This document shows positions 8,607 through 17,110 of a DNA stretch of 62,736 bases, in pieces. The DNA comes from Vreelandella aquamarina. GTDB taxonomy: Bacteria > Pseudomonadota > Gammaproteobacteria > Pseudomonadales > Halomonadaceae. The notes beneath the pieces are model-generated. The model did not search any database, was not told where the DNA came from, and worked only from the letters and a program-made list of their open reading frames with translations. The first letter of the stretch is position 1, and each line of letters begins with the position of its first letter. Made by a program: the position numbers and the translations under genes. The stretch is from assembly GCF_900110265.1 (NCBI RefSeq), contig NZ_FODB01000015.1, positions 1 to 62,736 of the forward strand. Reading direction: 5' to 3'.

Positions 8607-10085
8607 ATGACCGTACGTACTCGTATCGCGCCTTCTCCTACTGGAGACCCTCATGTAGGCACGGCCTATATTGCACTGTTTAATCTCTGCTTTGCTCGCC
8701 AGCACGGCGGTCAGTTCATTTTGCGTATTGAAGACACCGATCAAGTACGCTCCACTCCTGAGTCAGAACAGATGATTCTCGACTCATTGCGTTGGTTGGG
8801 GCTTGAGTGGGATGAAGGCCCGGATGTAGGTGGTCCCCACGGGCCGTATCGGCAAAGCGAGCGGGGCGATATTTATGCGAAGTATGCCCAGCAGTTGCTA
8901 GACGCCGGGCATGCCTTTAAGTGTTACCGCACCAGCGAAGAGCTTGATGAGCTACGCGAGTCACGCAAAGAGGCAGGCCTGCATTTGGCATTGAAGCCAA
9001 CTGACTTAGCCCTGGACGCAGAAGAGCAATCACGTCGTGAGCAGGAAAGCTGGCCCTATGTGATTCGTATGAACGTGCCCAGCGAAGGCGTGTGTGTGGT
9101 TAGCGATATGCTGCGCGGTACGATTGAAGTGGATTGGGCGCAGGTTGATGCTCAGATTCTGATGAAGTCAGACGGTATGCCTACGTACCACTTAGCTAAC
9201 GTGGTGGACGATCATTTAATGGGCATTACCCACGTGCTGCGTGGTGAAGAGTGGATCAATTCCGCGCCGAAGCATCAACTGCTGTATGAGTACTTTGGTT
9301 GGGAAATGCCGCAGCTTTGCCATATGCCGCTGCTGCGTAACCCGGATAAGTCCAAGCTCTCCAAGCGTAAAAACCCAACGTCGATCAATTACTATCGCCG
9401 CATGGGCTTTTTACCCCAGGCCGTGACCAACTACCTGGGCCGTATGGGTTGGTCGATGCCTGATGAGCGTGAAAAATTCAGCTTGTCAGAGATGATGGCA
9501 GAATTTGATATTCAGCGTGTCTCACTCGGCGGGCCCGTGTTCGACCTAGAGAAATTGACGTGGTTGAACGGTGTCTATATCCGTGAAGACTTGGACGACG
9601 ACGCACTGCTGCAAGCGCTGCGTGAGTGGGCGTTCAATGATGCCTACGTGAAGCAGATTTTGCCGCAAGTCCGCCCTCGGGTAGAAACGCTCTCCCAGGT
9701 TGTTCCGCTGGCGGGCCACTTTTTCTCTGGCTTGCCCACAATCACTAAAGATGATTTTGACAGCGTGAAGCTGGACAACGAAGAGCTAGTGAAACTGCTG
9801 CAGTTCCTGGTATGGCGCTTTGAAGGCGTCTCTGCTTGGCATAAAGAAGCGTTGCTGGAGGAAGTCAAAAGTCTGGCAGAACACTTTGAGCTAAAAATGA
9901 AGGCCTTCCTGGCACCAGTGTTTATTGCCATTACAGGCAGTACCTCAAGCACCTCGGTGATGGATGCGATGGCTATTCTTGGCTCTGACGTGACGCGTGC
10001 ACGGCTTCGCCATGCGATTGCCGTATTGGGTGGCGTGTCCAAAAAGCAGGCGAAGCGGTTTGAAAAAGAGTACCGCGACCTGTAA
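8607..10085 (+). CDS. gltX: Glutamate--tRNA ligase
   Basis: A 492-residue class I aminoacyl-tRNA synthetase that charges tRNA-Glu. The HIGH-type signature is in [11 protein letters not shown] (residues 7-17) and the KMSKS-type motif is KLSKR, with [11 protein letters not shown] around residue 250. The C-terminal anticodon-binding cage covers the last ~150 residues. The length is near the family average of about 470-495. The start is the ATG at 8607 with AAAGGGAA upstream; the TTG just before it is less likely. It has its own promoter and terminator. A tRNA-Glu gene lies 257 bases downstream, so enzyme and substrate are neighbours. Confidence 0.97.
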   Translation: MTVRTRIAPSPTGDPHVGTAYIALFNLCFARQHGGQFILRIEDTDQVRSTPESEQMILDSLRWLGLEWDEGPDVGGPHGPYRQSERGDIYAKYAQQLLDAGHAFKCYRTSEELDELRESRKEAGLHLALKPTDLALDAEEQSRREQESWPYVIRMNVPSEGVCVVSDMLRGTIEVDWAQVDAQILMKSDGMPTYHLANVVDDHLMGITHVLRGEEWINSAPKHQLLYEYFGWEMPQLCHMPLLRNPDKSKLSKRKNPTSINYYRRMGFLPQAVTNYLGRMGWSMPDEREKFSLSEMMAEFDIQRVSLGGPVFDLEKLTWLNGVYIREDLDDDALLQALREWAFNDAYVKQILPQVRPRVETLSQVVPLAGHFFSGLPTITKDDFDSVKLDNEELVKLLQFLVWRFEGVSAWHKEALLEEVKSLAEHFELKMKAFLAPVFIAITGSTSSTSVMDAMAILGSDVTRARLRHAIAVLGGVSKKQAKRFEKEYRDL

Positions 10086-10115
10086 ATAATCATCGTCACT
10101 GGTGATTGAGAAGAG

Positions 10116-10150
10116 CGCCGCGCGATCTTAGTGTGAGAGCGCGGCGTTTT
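10116..10150 (+). terminator. gltX terminator
   Basis: CGCCGCGC at 10116-10123 pairs with GCGCGGCG at 10139-10146 and is followed directly by TTTT (10147-10150), 30 bases after the gltX stop. Confidence 0.8.
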
Positions 10151-10165
10151 CTTCGATAAACAGGC

Positions 10166-10194
10166 TTGACGAAGATCAGGCGAATCAGTAGTAT
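10166..10194 (+). promoter_or_regulatory. Promoter of the tRNA-Ala/tRNA-Glu operon
   Basis: TTGACG (10166-10171), a 17-base spacer and TAGTAT (10189-10194) lie just upstream of tRNA-Ala, which starts at 10217. The strong -35 and GC-containing stretch after the -10 are typical of stable-RNA promoters. Confidence 0.65.
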
Positions 10195-10216
10195 ACGCTC
10201 CGTCTTCAAGACATGT

Positions 10217-10292
10217 GGGGCCTTAGCTCAGCTGGGAGAGCGCAACACTGGCAGTGTTGAGGTCAGCGGTTCGATCCCGCTAGGCTCCACCA
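10217..10292 (+). tRNA. tRNA-Ala (anticodon GGC)
   Basis: A 76-base cloverleaf with the 3' CCA encoded (10290-10292). The acceptor stem GGGGCCT/AGGCTCC contains the G3-U70 wobble pair that identifies tRNA-Ala. The anticodon loop CTGGCAG, flanked by CAACA/TGTTG, reads GGC. The T-arm has GGTTCGATCC. It reads GCC and GCU codons. A tRNA-Ala(GGC) next to gltX is also found in E. coli (alaX/alaW). Confidence 0.97.
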
Positions 10293-10342
10293 ATATCAGT
10301 TAAGCTGATAGTGCACTGTCGAAGGCTTTTCAGGTCAGATAC

Positions 10343-10418
10343 GTCCCATTCGTCTAGTGGTCTAGGACACCGCCCTTTCACGGCGGTAACAAGGGTTCGA
10401 ACCCCTTATGGGACGCCA
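10343..10418 (+). tRNA. tRNA-Glu (anticodon TTC)
   Basis: A 76-base cloverleaf with encoded CCA (10416-10418). The acceptor stem is GTCCCAT/ATGGGAC. The anticodon stem-loop CCGCC-CTTTCAC-GGCGG gives anticodon TTC, and the T-loop has GGTTCGAACCC. It lies 50 bases after tRNA-Ala, probably in one transcript. It is the substrate of GltX encoded just upstream. Confidence 0.97.
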
Positions 10419-10794
10419 CCTCGTTTTGTCTGCTTCCTCAAAATATTCTGATTAGCAAATAGCAATGAGTTTCCTCACTTGCTCTTTTTGCATTCCCGCC
10501 ATTTAGAACTTGCGTCTATTTCACGCGTTTTTTGTCAATATTGTGCTTGACTTGTCCACTTTTGCATCTTTGTGAAAGGGGTTGTGCACAACCACATAAA
10601 TATGACGCAAAAAATCAGCTATTTAGCTTAATTTGTTTAAAATCAATGTCTTACGTTAGGTTAAAAAATGATCAATTTAAGGCTGGGTCACTGTTCATGG
10701 CGATTGTGGGGCGTTTTCTAGTGGTTGTGAACAGGGTTATCCACAGATAGTGTGGAAAACCCTGTCCAGGCTGGCAGTGCTAAAAAGTCAAGCG
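10419..10794. other. Gene-free interval (376 bases), AT-rich, with palindromes
   Basis: No coding region is credible. The stretch from about 10500 to 10680 is clearly richer in A and T than its surroundings. It contains the 14-base perfect palindrome GGTTGTGCACAACC (10580-10593) and a large inverted repeat at 10731-10765 made of DnaA-box-like sequences. See the separate entry and the finding. Confidence 0.6.
10731..10765. repeat. Inverted repeat of two DnaA-box-like sequences
   Basis: Two 15-base arms (10731-10745 and 10751-10765) are inverted copies with one mismatch and a 5-base centre. The left arm contains the perfect DnaA box TTATCCACA (10737-10745); the right arm holds TTTTCCACA on the minus strand (10751-10759), which also fits TTWTNCACA. 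The boxes face each other across 5 bases. It lies 30 bases beyond the oxidoreductase stop codon but lacks a T-run on either side, so it is a poor intrinsic terminator. Confidence 0.6.
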
Positions 10795-11676
10795 TTATTC
10801 AGGCTTGCGCAGCCGTTTCAATAGCGATGAAGTATCCCAGCGGCCACCTTCCATGCGCTGTACATCCGCATAAAACTGGTCGACTAGAGCGGTAACGGGG
10901 AGGGTGGCATTTAGCCTACGTGCTTGCTCTAGGCAAATGCCCAAATCCTTGCGCATCCAGTCCACCGCGAAGCCGTGGTTATACTCATTGGCGATCATTG
11001 TTTTGTGGCGGTTCTCCATTTGCCAGGAGCCAGCCGCTCCTTTGGAGATGACGTCAATCACTTGATGCTGGTCTAGTCCTGCCTGTTCCGCAAAATGCAG
11101 TCCTTCCGCTAGCCCTTGCACTAAACCGGCAATACAGATTTGGTTCACCATCTTGGTGAGCTGACCGCTGCTGGCAGTTCCCATCAGTGTGACGGCGCGG
11201 GCGTAGTGGTTGAGAAAGGGCGCCACAGTGTCGAAGTGGTTTTGCTCGCCGCCGCACATAATCGTTAGCGCGCCGTTCTCGGCCCCCTGTTGGCCGCCAG
11301 ACACCGGTGCATCAATAAATGCAACGCCTTTCTCTCGGCAAGCTGCGTCCAGCTCCAAGGCCAGATCGGCCGACGCGGTGGTGTGGTCTACTAGGTAGCT
11401 GCCGCTCATCATGGTGCTGAGAGCGCCGTCTGGCCCGGTGGTTACTTGGCGAACATCGTTGTCATTTCCCACGCATACCAACACTAAATCAGCGCCCTCA
11501 GCCGCTTCGGCGGGTGTTGAATGAGCCGTGCTGCCAAACGCCTTGGCCCATGCCTCTGCCTTGCTGGCAGTACGGTTGTAAACGCGAGTGGTAAGGCCTT
11601 GTTTGGCAAGGTGGCCGGCCATAGGGTAGCCCATTACGCCTAGGCCAATAAAAGCAACAGTGGTAATAGATCGCAT
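10795..11676 (-). CDS. NAD(P)-dependent beta-hydroxyacid dehydrogenase (3-hydroxyisobutyrate dehydrogenase family)
   Basis: A 293-residue dehydrogenase. The Rossmann motif FIGLGVMGYPMAG is at residues about 8-20, followed by the substrate-binding signature DAPVSGGQQGAENGALTIM and the catalytic Lys region (GQLTKMVNQI). The family oxidises 3-hydroxyisobutyrate or reduces tartronate semialdehyde and related acids; which one is not decided here. The start at 11676 has AAAGGTG 5-6 bases upstream; the longer reading from 11709 would run into the gltA terminator and is rejected. It is read in the same direction as gltA but separated by that terminator. Confidence 0.9.
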   Translation of the reverse strand: MRSITTVAFIGLGVMGYPMAGHLAKQGLTTRVYNRTASKAEAWAKAFGSTAHSTPAEAAEGADLVLVCVGNDNDVRQVTTGPDGALSTMMSGSYLVDHTTASADLALELDAACREKGVAFIDAPVSGGQQGAENGALTIMCGGEQNHFDTVAPFLNHYARAVTLMGTASSGQLTKMVNQICIAGLVQGLAEGLHFAEQAGLDQHQVIDVISKGAAGSWQMENRHKTMIANEYNHGFAVDWMRKDLGICLEQARRLNATLPVTALVDQFYADVQRMEGGRWDTSSLLKRLRKPE

Positions 11677-11708
11677 AAAACACCTTTGTTGTTGGTAGGA
11701 AGCAAACA

Positions 11709-11735
11709 AAAGGCCACCCGTGGGTGGCCTTTGTC
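11709..11735 (-). terminator. gltA terminator
   Basis: AAAGGCCACCC (11709-11719) and GGGTGGCCTTT (11722-11732) form a perfect 11-base inverted repeat. Read on the minus strand it is followed by a T-rich run, 36 bases after the gltA stop. It separates gltA from the oxidoreductase downstream. Confidence 0.85.
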
Positions 11736-11768
11736 ATCCTATGCGTGCATTAGCGCGTTAGCCGCCAA

Positions 11769-13055
11769 TCACTTGGTAGGATAGTCACGTTTTTCGTGAC
11801 CGATATACAGCTGGCGCGGGCGGCCGATTTTGTAGCTTTCGCTGAGCATTTCGTGCCAGTGAGAGATCCAGCCAATGGTGCGCGATACTGCAAAGATCAC
11901 AGTGAACATATTGGTCGGAATACCCATGGCTTTCAGGATGATGCCTGAATAGAAGTCAACGTTCGGGTACAGTTTACGCTCGATGAAGTATTCATCTTCC
12001 AGGGCGATCTGCTCCAGGCGCTTGGCAATTTTGAGCTGCGGGTCATCGGCCATACCGAGTTCGGCCAGTACTTCGTCGCAGGTCTCTTTCATCACTTTGG
12101 CACGTGGGTCGAAGTTGCGGTAGACGCGATGACCGAAGCCCATCAGTTTGAACGGGTCGTTCTTGTCTTTCGCTTTGTCGACGAAGCGCTGAATGTTCTC
12201 TTCTGAGTCGTCGCCGATCTCGTCGAGCATGTTCAGCACGGCCTCATTGGCACCGCCATGCGCCGGACCCCACAAGGCCGCAATGCCCGCGCTGATACAG
12301 GCAAACGGGTTGGCGCCAGTTGAGCCTGCCAGACGAACGGTCGAGGTAGAGGCGTTTTGCTCGTGGTCCGCATGCAGCATAAAGATGCGGTCCATGGCTT
12401 TGGCGTACACCGGATTGATCTTGTACTCCTCGCACGGGTTGCTGAACATCATGTAGAGGAAGTTCTCTGCATAGCTCAGGTCGTTGCGCGGGTAGTTGAA
12501 GGGTTGGCCAACGTTGTACTTGTGCGACATTGCTGCCAGGGTCGGCATTTTAGCAATGAGGCGAATAGCGCTGATCACCCGATCTTCTTCCTGAGTAATG
12601 TCCATGTGATCATGGTAGAAAGCGGCAAGGCCGCCTACCACACCACACAGAATCGACATCGGGTGCGCATCGCGGCGGAACCCTTTGAAGAAGTTGTTGA
12701 TCTGGTCATGCACCATGGTGTGATTGCGAATGCGAGATTCGAAATCAGCATACTGCTCATCATTGGGAAGCTCGCCAAACAGCAGGGTGTAACAAACTTC
12801 TACAAAGTTCGACTCTTTCGCCAGTTGTTCAATGGGGTAGCCGCGGTGCAGCAGTACGCCCTTGCCGCCATCGATATAGGTGATTGCGGACTGGCAGGAA
12901 GAGGTGGCCATGAAGCCGGGATCGTAGGTAAACAGGCCTTCAGCACCTAGGCCGCGCACGTCGATGACGTCGGGGCCAAGTGTGCCGGAATACATGGGTA
13001 GTTCGATCGTCTTGTCGAGACCGTCTACCGTCAATGTCGCTTTCCTGTCAGCCAT
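11769..13055 (-). CDS. gltA: Citrate synthase (type I)
   Basis: A 428-residue enzyme that condenses oxaloacetate and acetyl-CoA, the entry step of the TCA cycle. It matches the long gram-negative type: beta-rich N-terminal ~60 residues, [14 protein letters not shown] around the catalytic His, [11 protein letters not shown] with the second His, [14 protein letters not shown], and the catalytic Asp in [16 protein letters not shown] lies just upstream of the ATG. It diverges from sdhCDAB and has its own strong promoter (13131-13158) and terminator, so it is monocistronic. Gram-negative relatives are hexamers inhibited by NADH; that is family knowledge. Confidence 0.98.
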   Translation of the reverse strand: MADRKATLTVDGLDKTIELPMYSGTLGPDVIDVRGLGAEGLFTYDPGFMATSSCQSAITYIDGGKGVLLHRGYPIEQLAKESNFVEVCYTLLFGELPNDEQYADFESRIRNHTMVHDQINNFFKGFRRDAHPMSILCGVVGGLAAFYHDHMDITQEEDRVISAIRLIAKMPTLAAMSHKYNVGQPFNYPRNDLSYAENFLYMMFSNPCEEYKINPVYAKAMDRIFMLHADHEQNASTSTVRLAGSTGANPFACISAGIAALWGPAHGGANEAVLNMLDEIGDDSEENIQRFVDKAKDKNDPFKLMGFGHRVYRNFDPRAKVMKETCDEVLAELGMADDPQLKIAKRLEQIALEDEYFIERKLYPNVDFYSGIILKAMGIPTNMFTVIFAVSRTIGWISHWHEMLSESYKIGRPRQLYIGHEKRDYPTK

Positions 13056-13130
13056 GATGGCCTCCTTTCGAGTTCGGTTTGGGACGTAAAGTCGTTGTTT
13101 CGCATGCCGCGCCGGCGAAAAGGCTTGCCC

Positions 13131-13158
13131 ACTATAGAAGCGTGCGACATTTTGTCAA
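13131..13158 (-). promoter_or_regulatory. gltA promoter
   Basis: On the minus strand TTGACA (13158-13153), a 16-base spacer and TATAGT (13136-13131) form a strong sigma70 promoter. Transcription would start near 13124, giving a leader of about 70 bases. Confidence 0.8.
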
Positions 13159-13382
13159 TTAGCCGTAATGCTAGACATGCTTGTACGGGATGTGCGGTTT
13201 TGGATAATAATTGTATATGATTAACTAGGATCTATAGTACCGAAGTGACAGAGGGTTGACGATACGTTAACAGGCTTATCAAGCCGTCCATCTAATGTCA
13301 CTATAACCATGCTGCATCGCAAAATCGACTCAGACCATTGGCTATTTTCTTGCACCATGGTCGAGTTCAGTCTGAGTTCGGT
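13159..13382. other. gltA-sdhC divergent intergenic region
   Basis: The space between the two promoters is AT-rich at 13195-13260 and shows no coding potential. This is where regulators of both TCA transcripts would be expected to bind. I see no operator that I can name. A long minus-strand open frame over 13386-14573 is a shadow of the sdh genes. Confidence 0.5.
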
Positions 13383-13411
13383 TTGTCAGCAGGGGCTAAG
13401 GTTCTTATAAT
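13383..13411 (+). promoter_or_regulatory. sdh operon promoter
   Basis: TTGTCA (13383-13388), exactly 17 bases, then TATAAT (13406-13411) form a near-consensus sigma70 promoter. The leader to sdhC would be about 125 bases and is GC-rich. Confidence 0.8.
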
Positions 13412-13542
13412 CCACGGCGCGCGACCGGCAGGTAGGTGGTCGTGCCCGACTTGGCAACGGCCGAGCCCCTTCCAGCAACCACTGCCCGCTCGGGCTATGC
13501 CCGACCTGTCGCTGAGCGGGCCAAGAGAGTGTGTATAACGCC

Positions 13543-13920
13543 GTGAATAGCAAACGACCCGTAAACCTAGATCTAACGACGATACATTTCCCACTACCGG
13601 CGCTAACGTCGATTACACACCGTATCACGGGTGTGATCCTGTTCGTTGGCCTGATTTTCGCTTTTTGGGCGTTGGGTAAATCCCTGTCATCTCCGGCTGG
13701 CTTCGATGCTGTCAGCAGTGCCTTAGCCAACAACTTCTTTGCCAAGCTCGTTGCGTGGGGGCTGCTGTCTGCCTTGGCATTCCACTTTGTGGCAGGCATC
13801 AAGCACCTGCTGATGGACGCCAATATTGGGGTGACCTTAGAAGGTGGCGTTAAAAAAGCACAGGCTACTGTGGTAGTGAGTGCAGTTCTGATTATTCTGG
13901 CAGGAGTTTGGGTATGGTAA
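13543..13920 (+). CDS. sdhC: Succinate dehydrogenase cytochrome b556 subunit
   Basis: A 125-residue membrane anchor of complex II. It begins NSKRPVNLDL, as in pseudomonad SdhC, contains SITHRITGVILF (quinone-site motif) and HFVAGIKHLLMD with the haem-ligand His, and has three transmembrane helices. The start is a GTG: 13543 gives the family-typical N-terminus, and GAGAG lies upstream though rather far (about 13 bases); a GTG at 13531 would add 4 residues but leaves no room for a ribosome-binding site. It overlaps sdhD by 7 bases. Confidence 0.94.
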   Translation: MNSKRPVNLDLTTIHFPLPALTSITHRITGVILFVGLIFAFWALGKSLSSPAGFDAVSSALANNFFAKLVAWGLLSALAFHFVAGIKHLLMDANIGVTLEGGVKKAQATVVVSAVLIILAGVWVW

Positions 13921-14261
13921 CCAATATCACAAGTTTTGGCCGTAGCGGGCTGTCCGACTGGCTGATGCAGCGCGTTTCTGCGGTCATCCTGGCCCTTTAC
14001 ACGGTTTTCGTTGTTGCCTACCTGCTGTTTAATCCGAACCTGGACTACTACACCTGGAGCGGGCTGTTCGAGCAAACGTGGATGCGCATTTTCTCGCTGC
14101 TGGCGTTTGTCTCTATCGCTGCGCACGCCTGGATCGGTTTGTGGACCGTCACCACCGATTACCTCAAGTCCACTCGCCTGCGCGTGGGTGCCCAGACGCT
14201 GATCATTCTGGCCATCTTCGTGTACCTGGTGTGGGGCATTCAAATTCTGTGGGGAGCTTGA
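13914..14261 (+). CDS. sdhD: Succinate dehydrogenase membrane anchor subunit
   Basis: A 115-residue second anchor of complex II with three transmembrane helices. The conserved stretch SIAAHAWIGLWTVTTDYLK provides the haem and quinone contacts, and GRSGLSDWLMQRVSAVIL is the usual opening. I use the ATG at 13914, with CAGGAG 7 bases upstream; it overlaps the sdhC stop, so the two are translationally coupled. It forms a complex with SdhA, SdhB and SdhC that passes electrons from succinate to ubiquinone. Confidence 0.94.
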   Translation: MVTNITSFGRSGLSDWLMQRVSAVILALYTVFVVAYLLFNPNLDYYTWSGLFEQTWMRIFSLLAFVSIAAHAWIGLWTVTTDYLKSTRLRVGAQTLIILAIFVYLVWGIQILWGA

Positions 14262-14264
14262 TAC

Positions 14265-16040
14265 ATGTCTAACCTTCGTAGCCTGACATTCGACGCCATT
14301 ATCATCGGTGGTGGTGGCTCTGGCCTGCGTGCTGCGCTTGAACTGGCAAAATCTGGTAAGAAGACAGCCGTACTGTCCAAAGTGTTCCCGACACGCTCTC
14401 ACACGGTTTCTGCTCAAGGCGGTATTACCTGTGCGATTGCCTCCGCCGACCCGAACGACGACTGGCGCTGGCACATGTATGACACCGTCAAGGGCGGCGA
14501 CTATATCGCTGACCAAGACGCTGCCGAGTACATGTGTTCGGAAGGCCCCAAGGCCGTCTTCGAACTCGAGCACATGGGCCTACCGTTCTCGCGTTTCGAC
14601 AATGGCCGCATCTATCAGCGTCCGTTCGGTGGTCAGTCCAAGAACTTTGGTGAAGGTGGTCAGGCCGCACGTACCTGCGCCGCCGCCGACCGTACCGGTC
14701 ACGCGCTGCTGCACACCCTTTACCAGAACAACCTGAAGAACAACACCACGTTCCTGAACGAGTGGTACGCGGTGGATCTGGTCAAGAACGCCAACGGTGA
14801 CGTGGTGGGCTGTATCGCCATGTGTATCGAAACCGGCGAAGTGGTGCACGTCAAGTCGAAAGCCACCGTGCTGGCGACCGGCGGTGCCGGACGCATCTAC
14901 GCGTCGACCACTAACGCCCTGATCAACACCGGTGACGGTATCGGCATGGCGCTACGCGCCGGCTTCCCGATGCAGGACATGGAAATGTGGCAGTTCCACC
15001 CGACCGGTATTTACGGTGCGGGCACGCTGGTCACCGAAGGTTGCCGTGGTGAAGGTGGCTACCTGGTCAACAAGGATGGCGAGCGTTTCATGGAGCGCTA
15101 CGCGCCCAACGCCAAAGACCTGGCAGGCCGCGACGTCGTTGCGCGCTCCATGGTGATGGAAATTCTCGAAGGCCGCGGCTGTGGTGATAAGGGCGACCAC
15201 GTGTTCCTGAAGTTGGATCACCTGGGCGAAGAAGTGCTTGGTAAGCGTCTGCCGGGTATCGTAGAGCTCTCCAAGACCTTCGCTCATGTTGACCCGGCGA
15301 AAGACCCGATTCCGGTCGTCCCGACCTGCCACTACATGATGGGCGGTATCCCGACCAATATTCATGGTCAGGCGATCACCCAGGACGAGAGCGGTAACGA
15401 CAAGATCGTCAACGGTCTGTTCGCGTGTGGCGAAGCTGCCTGTGTATCGGTACACGGTGCTAACCGCTTGGGCGGTAACTCGCTGCTGGATCTGGTGGTC
15501 TTCGGTCGCGCTGCGGGCATGTTCATCGAAGGCGCGCTGAACGAAGGTATCGAGTATCTGGACGCTTCCGAGTCAGACATCGAATTCGCCATGAAGCGTA
15601 TTACGCGCTGGAACGAGTCTGAAGAGGGCGGCGAAAGCATTCCTGAGCTGAAAGCCGAGCTTCAAGACATCATGCAGAACTCTTTCGGTGTATTCCGTGA
15701 AGAGAAAAACATGCAGGAAGGTGTCAAAAAGCTAGCGGAACTGCGTGGCCGTATTGCCAATGCGCACCTGCCGGACAAATCCAATGTATTCAACACTGCT
15801 CGTGTTGAGGCGCTGGAGCTGGACAACCTGATGGAAGTGGCAGAAGCAACGGCGATTGCTGCCCTTGAGCGTAAAGAGAGCCGTGGTGCCCACTCGCGCT
15901 ACGACTACCCAGACCGTGATGATGTCAACTGGCTGAAACACTCGCTCTACTTCCCAGCAACTAAAGAGCTGAAGAAGCGCGACGTTAACTTCAAGCCGAA
16001 AACTGTTGATACGTTCGAGCCTAAGGTTCGTACCTACTAA
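14265..16040 (+). CDS. sdhA: Succinate dehydrogenase flavoprotein subunit
   Basis: A 591-residue catalytic subunit that oxidises succinate to fumarate. The dinucleotide-binding motif [11 protein letters not shown] is at residues 15-25; the FAD is covalently bound through His46 in SHTVSAQGG. The substrate-site signatures HPTGIYGAG, the Arg in RDVVAR, and [19 protein letters not shown] are all present. Length equals the family norm (588-591). GGAG precedes the ATG and the gap after sdhD is 3 bases. Confidence 0.98.
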   Translation: MSNLRSLTFDAIIIGGGGSGLRAALELAKSGKKTAVLSKVFPTRSHTVSAQGGITCAIASADPNDDWRWHMYDTVKGGDYIADQDAAEYMCSEGPKAVFELEHMGLPFSRFDNGRIYQRPFGGQSKNFGEGGQAARTCAAADRTGHALLHTLYQNNLKNNTTFLNEWYAVDLVKNANGDVVGCIAMCIETGEVVHVKSKATVLATGGAGRIYASTTNALINTGDGIGMALRAGFPMQDMEMWQFHPTGIYGAGTLVTEGCRGEGGYLVNKDGERFMERYAPNAKDLAGRDVVARSMVMEILEGRGCGDKGDHVFLKLDHLGEEVLGKRLPGIVELSKTFAHVDPAKDPIPVVPTCHYMMGGIPTNIHGQAITQDESGNDKIVNGLFACGEAACVSVHGANRLGGNSLLDLVVFGRAAGMFIEGALNEGIEYLDASESDIEFAMKRITRWNESEEGGESIPELKAELQDIMQNSFGVFREEKNMQEGVKKLAELRGRIANAHLPDKSNVFNTARVEALELDNLMEVAEATAIAALERKESRGAHSRYDYPDRDDVNWLKHSLYFPATKELKKRDVNFKPKTVDTFEPKVRTY

Positions 16041-16067
16041 TCTCCGCACTGACGAGAGGGAGTCACC

Positions 16068-16778
16068 ATGTCCAATCTTCAGGTATCCGTATACCGCTAC
16101 AATCCGGAAACCGACTCCGCGCCTTATATGCAGGAGTTTCAGGTCGATACCAAAGGCCGTGATCTGATGGTGCTGGATGTTTTGCACCTGATGAAAGAGC
16201 AAGATAGCGGTTTAGCCTATCGCCGTAGCTGCCGTGAAGGTGTATGCGGTTCCGATGGCATGAACATGAACGGCAAAAACGGCTTGGCATGCATCACGCC
16301 GCTGTCCGATGTTGTGAAAAACAACAAACTGACGCTGCGCCCGCTGCCTGGCCTCCCGGTCATCCGTGATATGGTGGTTGACATGGGTCTGTTCTATAAG
16401 CAGTACGAGCGTATTCAGCCGTACCTGCAGAACGATACGCCAGCGCCAGCCATTGAGCGTCTGCAGTCGCCGGAAGAGCGCGACAAACTGGATGGTCTGT
16501 ACGAGTGTATTCTGTGTGCGTGCTGCTCGACTTCATGCCCGTCGTTCTGGTGGAACCCGGACAAGTTCGTGGGCCCGGCGGGTCTGCTGCAGTCATACCG
16601 CTTCCTGGCCGACAGTCGCGATACCGCCACGCGTGAGCGTCTGACCAGCCTGGAAGACCCGTTCTCGGTGTTCCGTTGCCGTGGCATCATGAACTGCGTG
16701 GCGGTATGCCCGAAAGGTCTGAATCCGACCCGTGCAATTGGTAAAATTCGTGAAATGTTGCTCGCAGATGCGACGTAA
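16068..16778 (+). CDS. sdhB: Succinate dehydrogenase iron-sulfur subunit
   Basis: A 236-residue electron-transfer subunit. The plant-type [2Fe-2S] ligands are in CREGVCGSDGMNMNGKNGLAC. The C-terminal ferredoxin domain has CILCACCSTSCP for the [4Fe-4S] cluster and CRGIMNCVAVCPKGLNP for the [3Fe-4S] cluster. It bridges SdhA to the membrane subunits. GAGAGGGAG precedes the ATG. It is the last sdh gene; hairpins follow. Confidence 0.98.
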   Translation: MSNLQVSVYRYNPETDSAPYMQEFQVDTKGRDLMVLDVLHLMKEQDSGLAYRRSCREGVCGSDGMNMNGKNGLACITPLSDVVKNNKLTLRPLPGLPVIRDMVVDMGLFYKQYERIQPYLQNDTPAPAIERLQSPEERDKLDGLYECILCACCSTSCPSFWWNPDKFVGPAGLLQSYRFLADSRDTATRERLTSLEDPFSVFRCRGIMNCVAVCPKGLNPTRAIGKIREMLLADAT

Positions 16779-17110
16779 CTCATTAATCCTGTGAAAAAAA
16801 GCGACTACCACATAAGTTGCATCACAAAGCTACTTAAATCGTGGCGCTTCGCTTGTTATCATAGGGGCTGTCATGGTGCGGCGACGCGCCGCACCATGGA
16901 TCAGCCAAGTTTAAAAGCCGGTGCGACGAGTACCGGCTTTTGAGCATGAACTGGTAATGAAACGCGTCATCATACGTGTATGAAAAAGGGCTACCGGCCT
17001 CAGGTCGGCGCCGCCGGCAAACGTCCCGCCCCGCCGGCAGGGCAATAGCGATGTCGTTGCACGCATGCAGCGATGCCGATACCACCCCATCAGTGCAGGG
17101 TGACCGAGAG
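16779..17110 (+). other. sdhB-sucA intergenic region with two hairpins
   Basis: This 332-base gap holds no credible gene, although a frame upstream of sucA is open from 16976. A 25-base hairpin (16873-16897) has 11-base perfect arms ATGGTGCGGCG/CGCCGCACCAT and no T-run. A second hairpin at 16913-16941 looks like a terminator. The last 120 bases are very GC-rich, with several GCCGGC repeats. No consensus promoter for sucA was recognised. Confidence 0.6.
16913..16942 (+). terminator. Terminator or attenuator after sdhCDAB
   Basis: AAAAGCCGGT (16913-16922) pairs with ACCGGCTTTT (16932-16941), and the T-run is part of the stem. It could partly end the sdh transcript and lower expression of sucAB-lpd-sucCD relative to sdh. 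Confidence 0.65.

Noticed and set aside
8517..8744. Minus-strand ORF across the gltX promoter and start
   Set aside because: No ribosome-binding site, covers a TATAAT promoter and the 5' end of gltX.
10731..10765. Intrinsic terminator of the oxidoreductase gene
   Set aside because: The stem is strong, but neither strand has a T-run after it, and both arms match DnaA boxes.
13386..14573. 395-codon minus-strand frame over the sdhC promoter, sdhC and sdhD
   Set aside because: Low-complexity translation and complete overlap with the sdh promoter and genes; no ribosome-binding site.
16976..17110. N-terminal extension of sucA by 45 residues
   Set aside because: The added part is Arg/Pro-rich and unlike E1 proteins; MQQGIMELMWRSS at 17111 is the family start and has its own ribosome-binding site.
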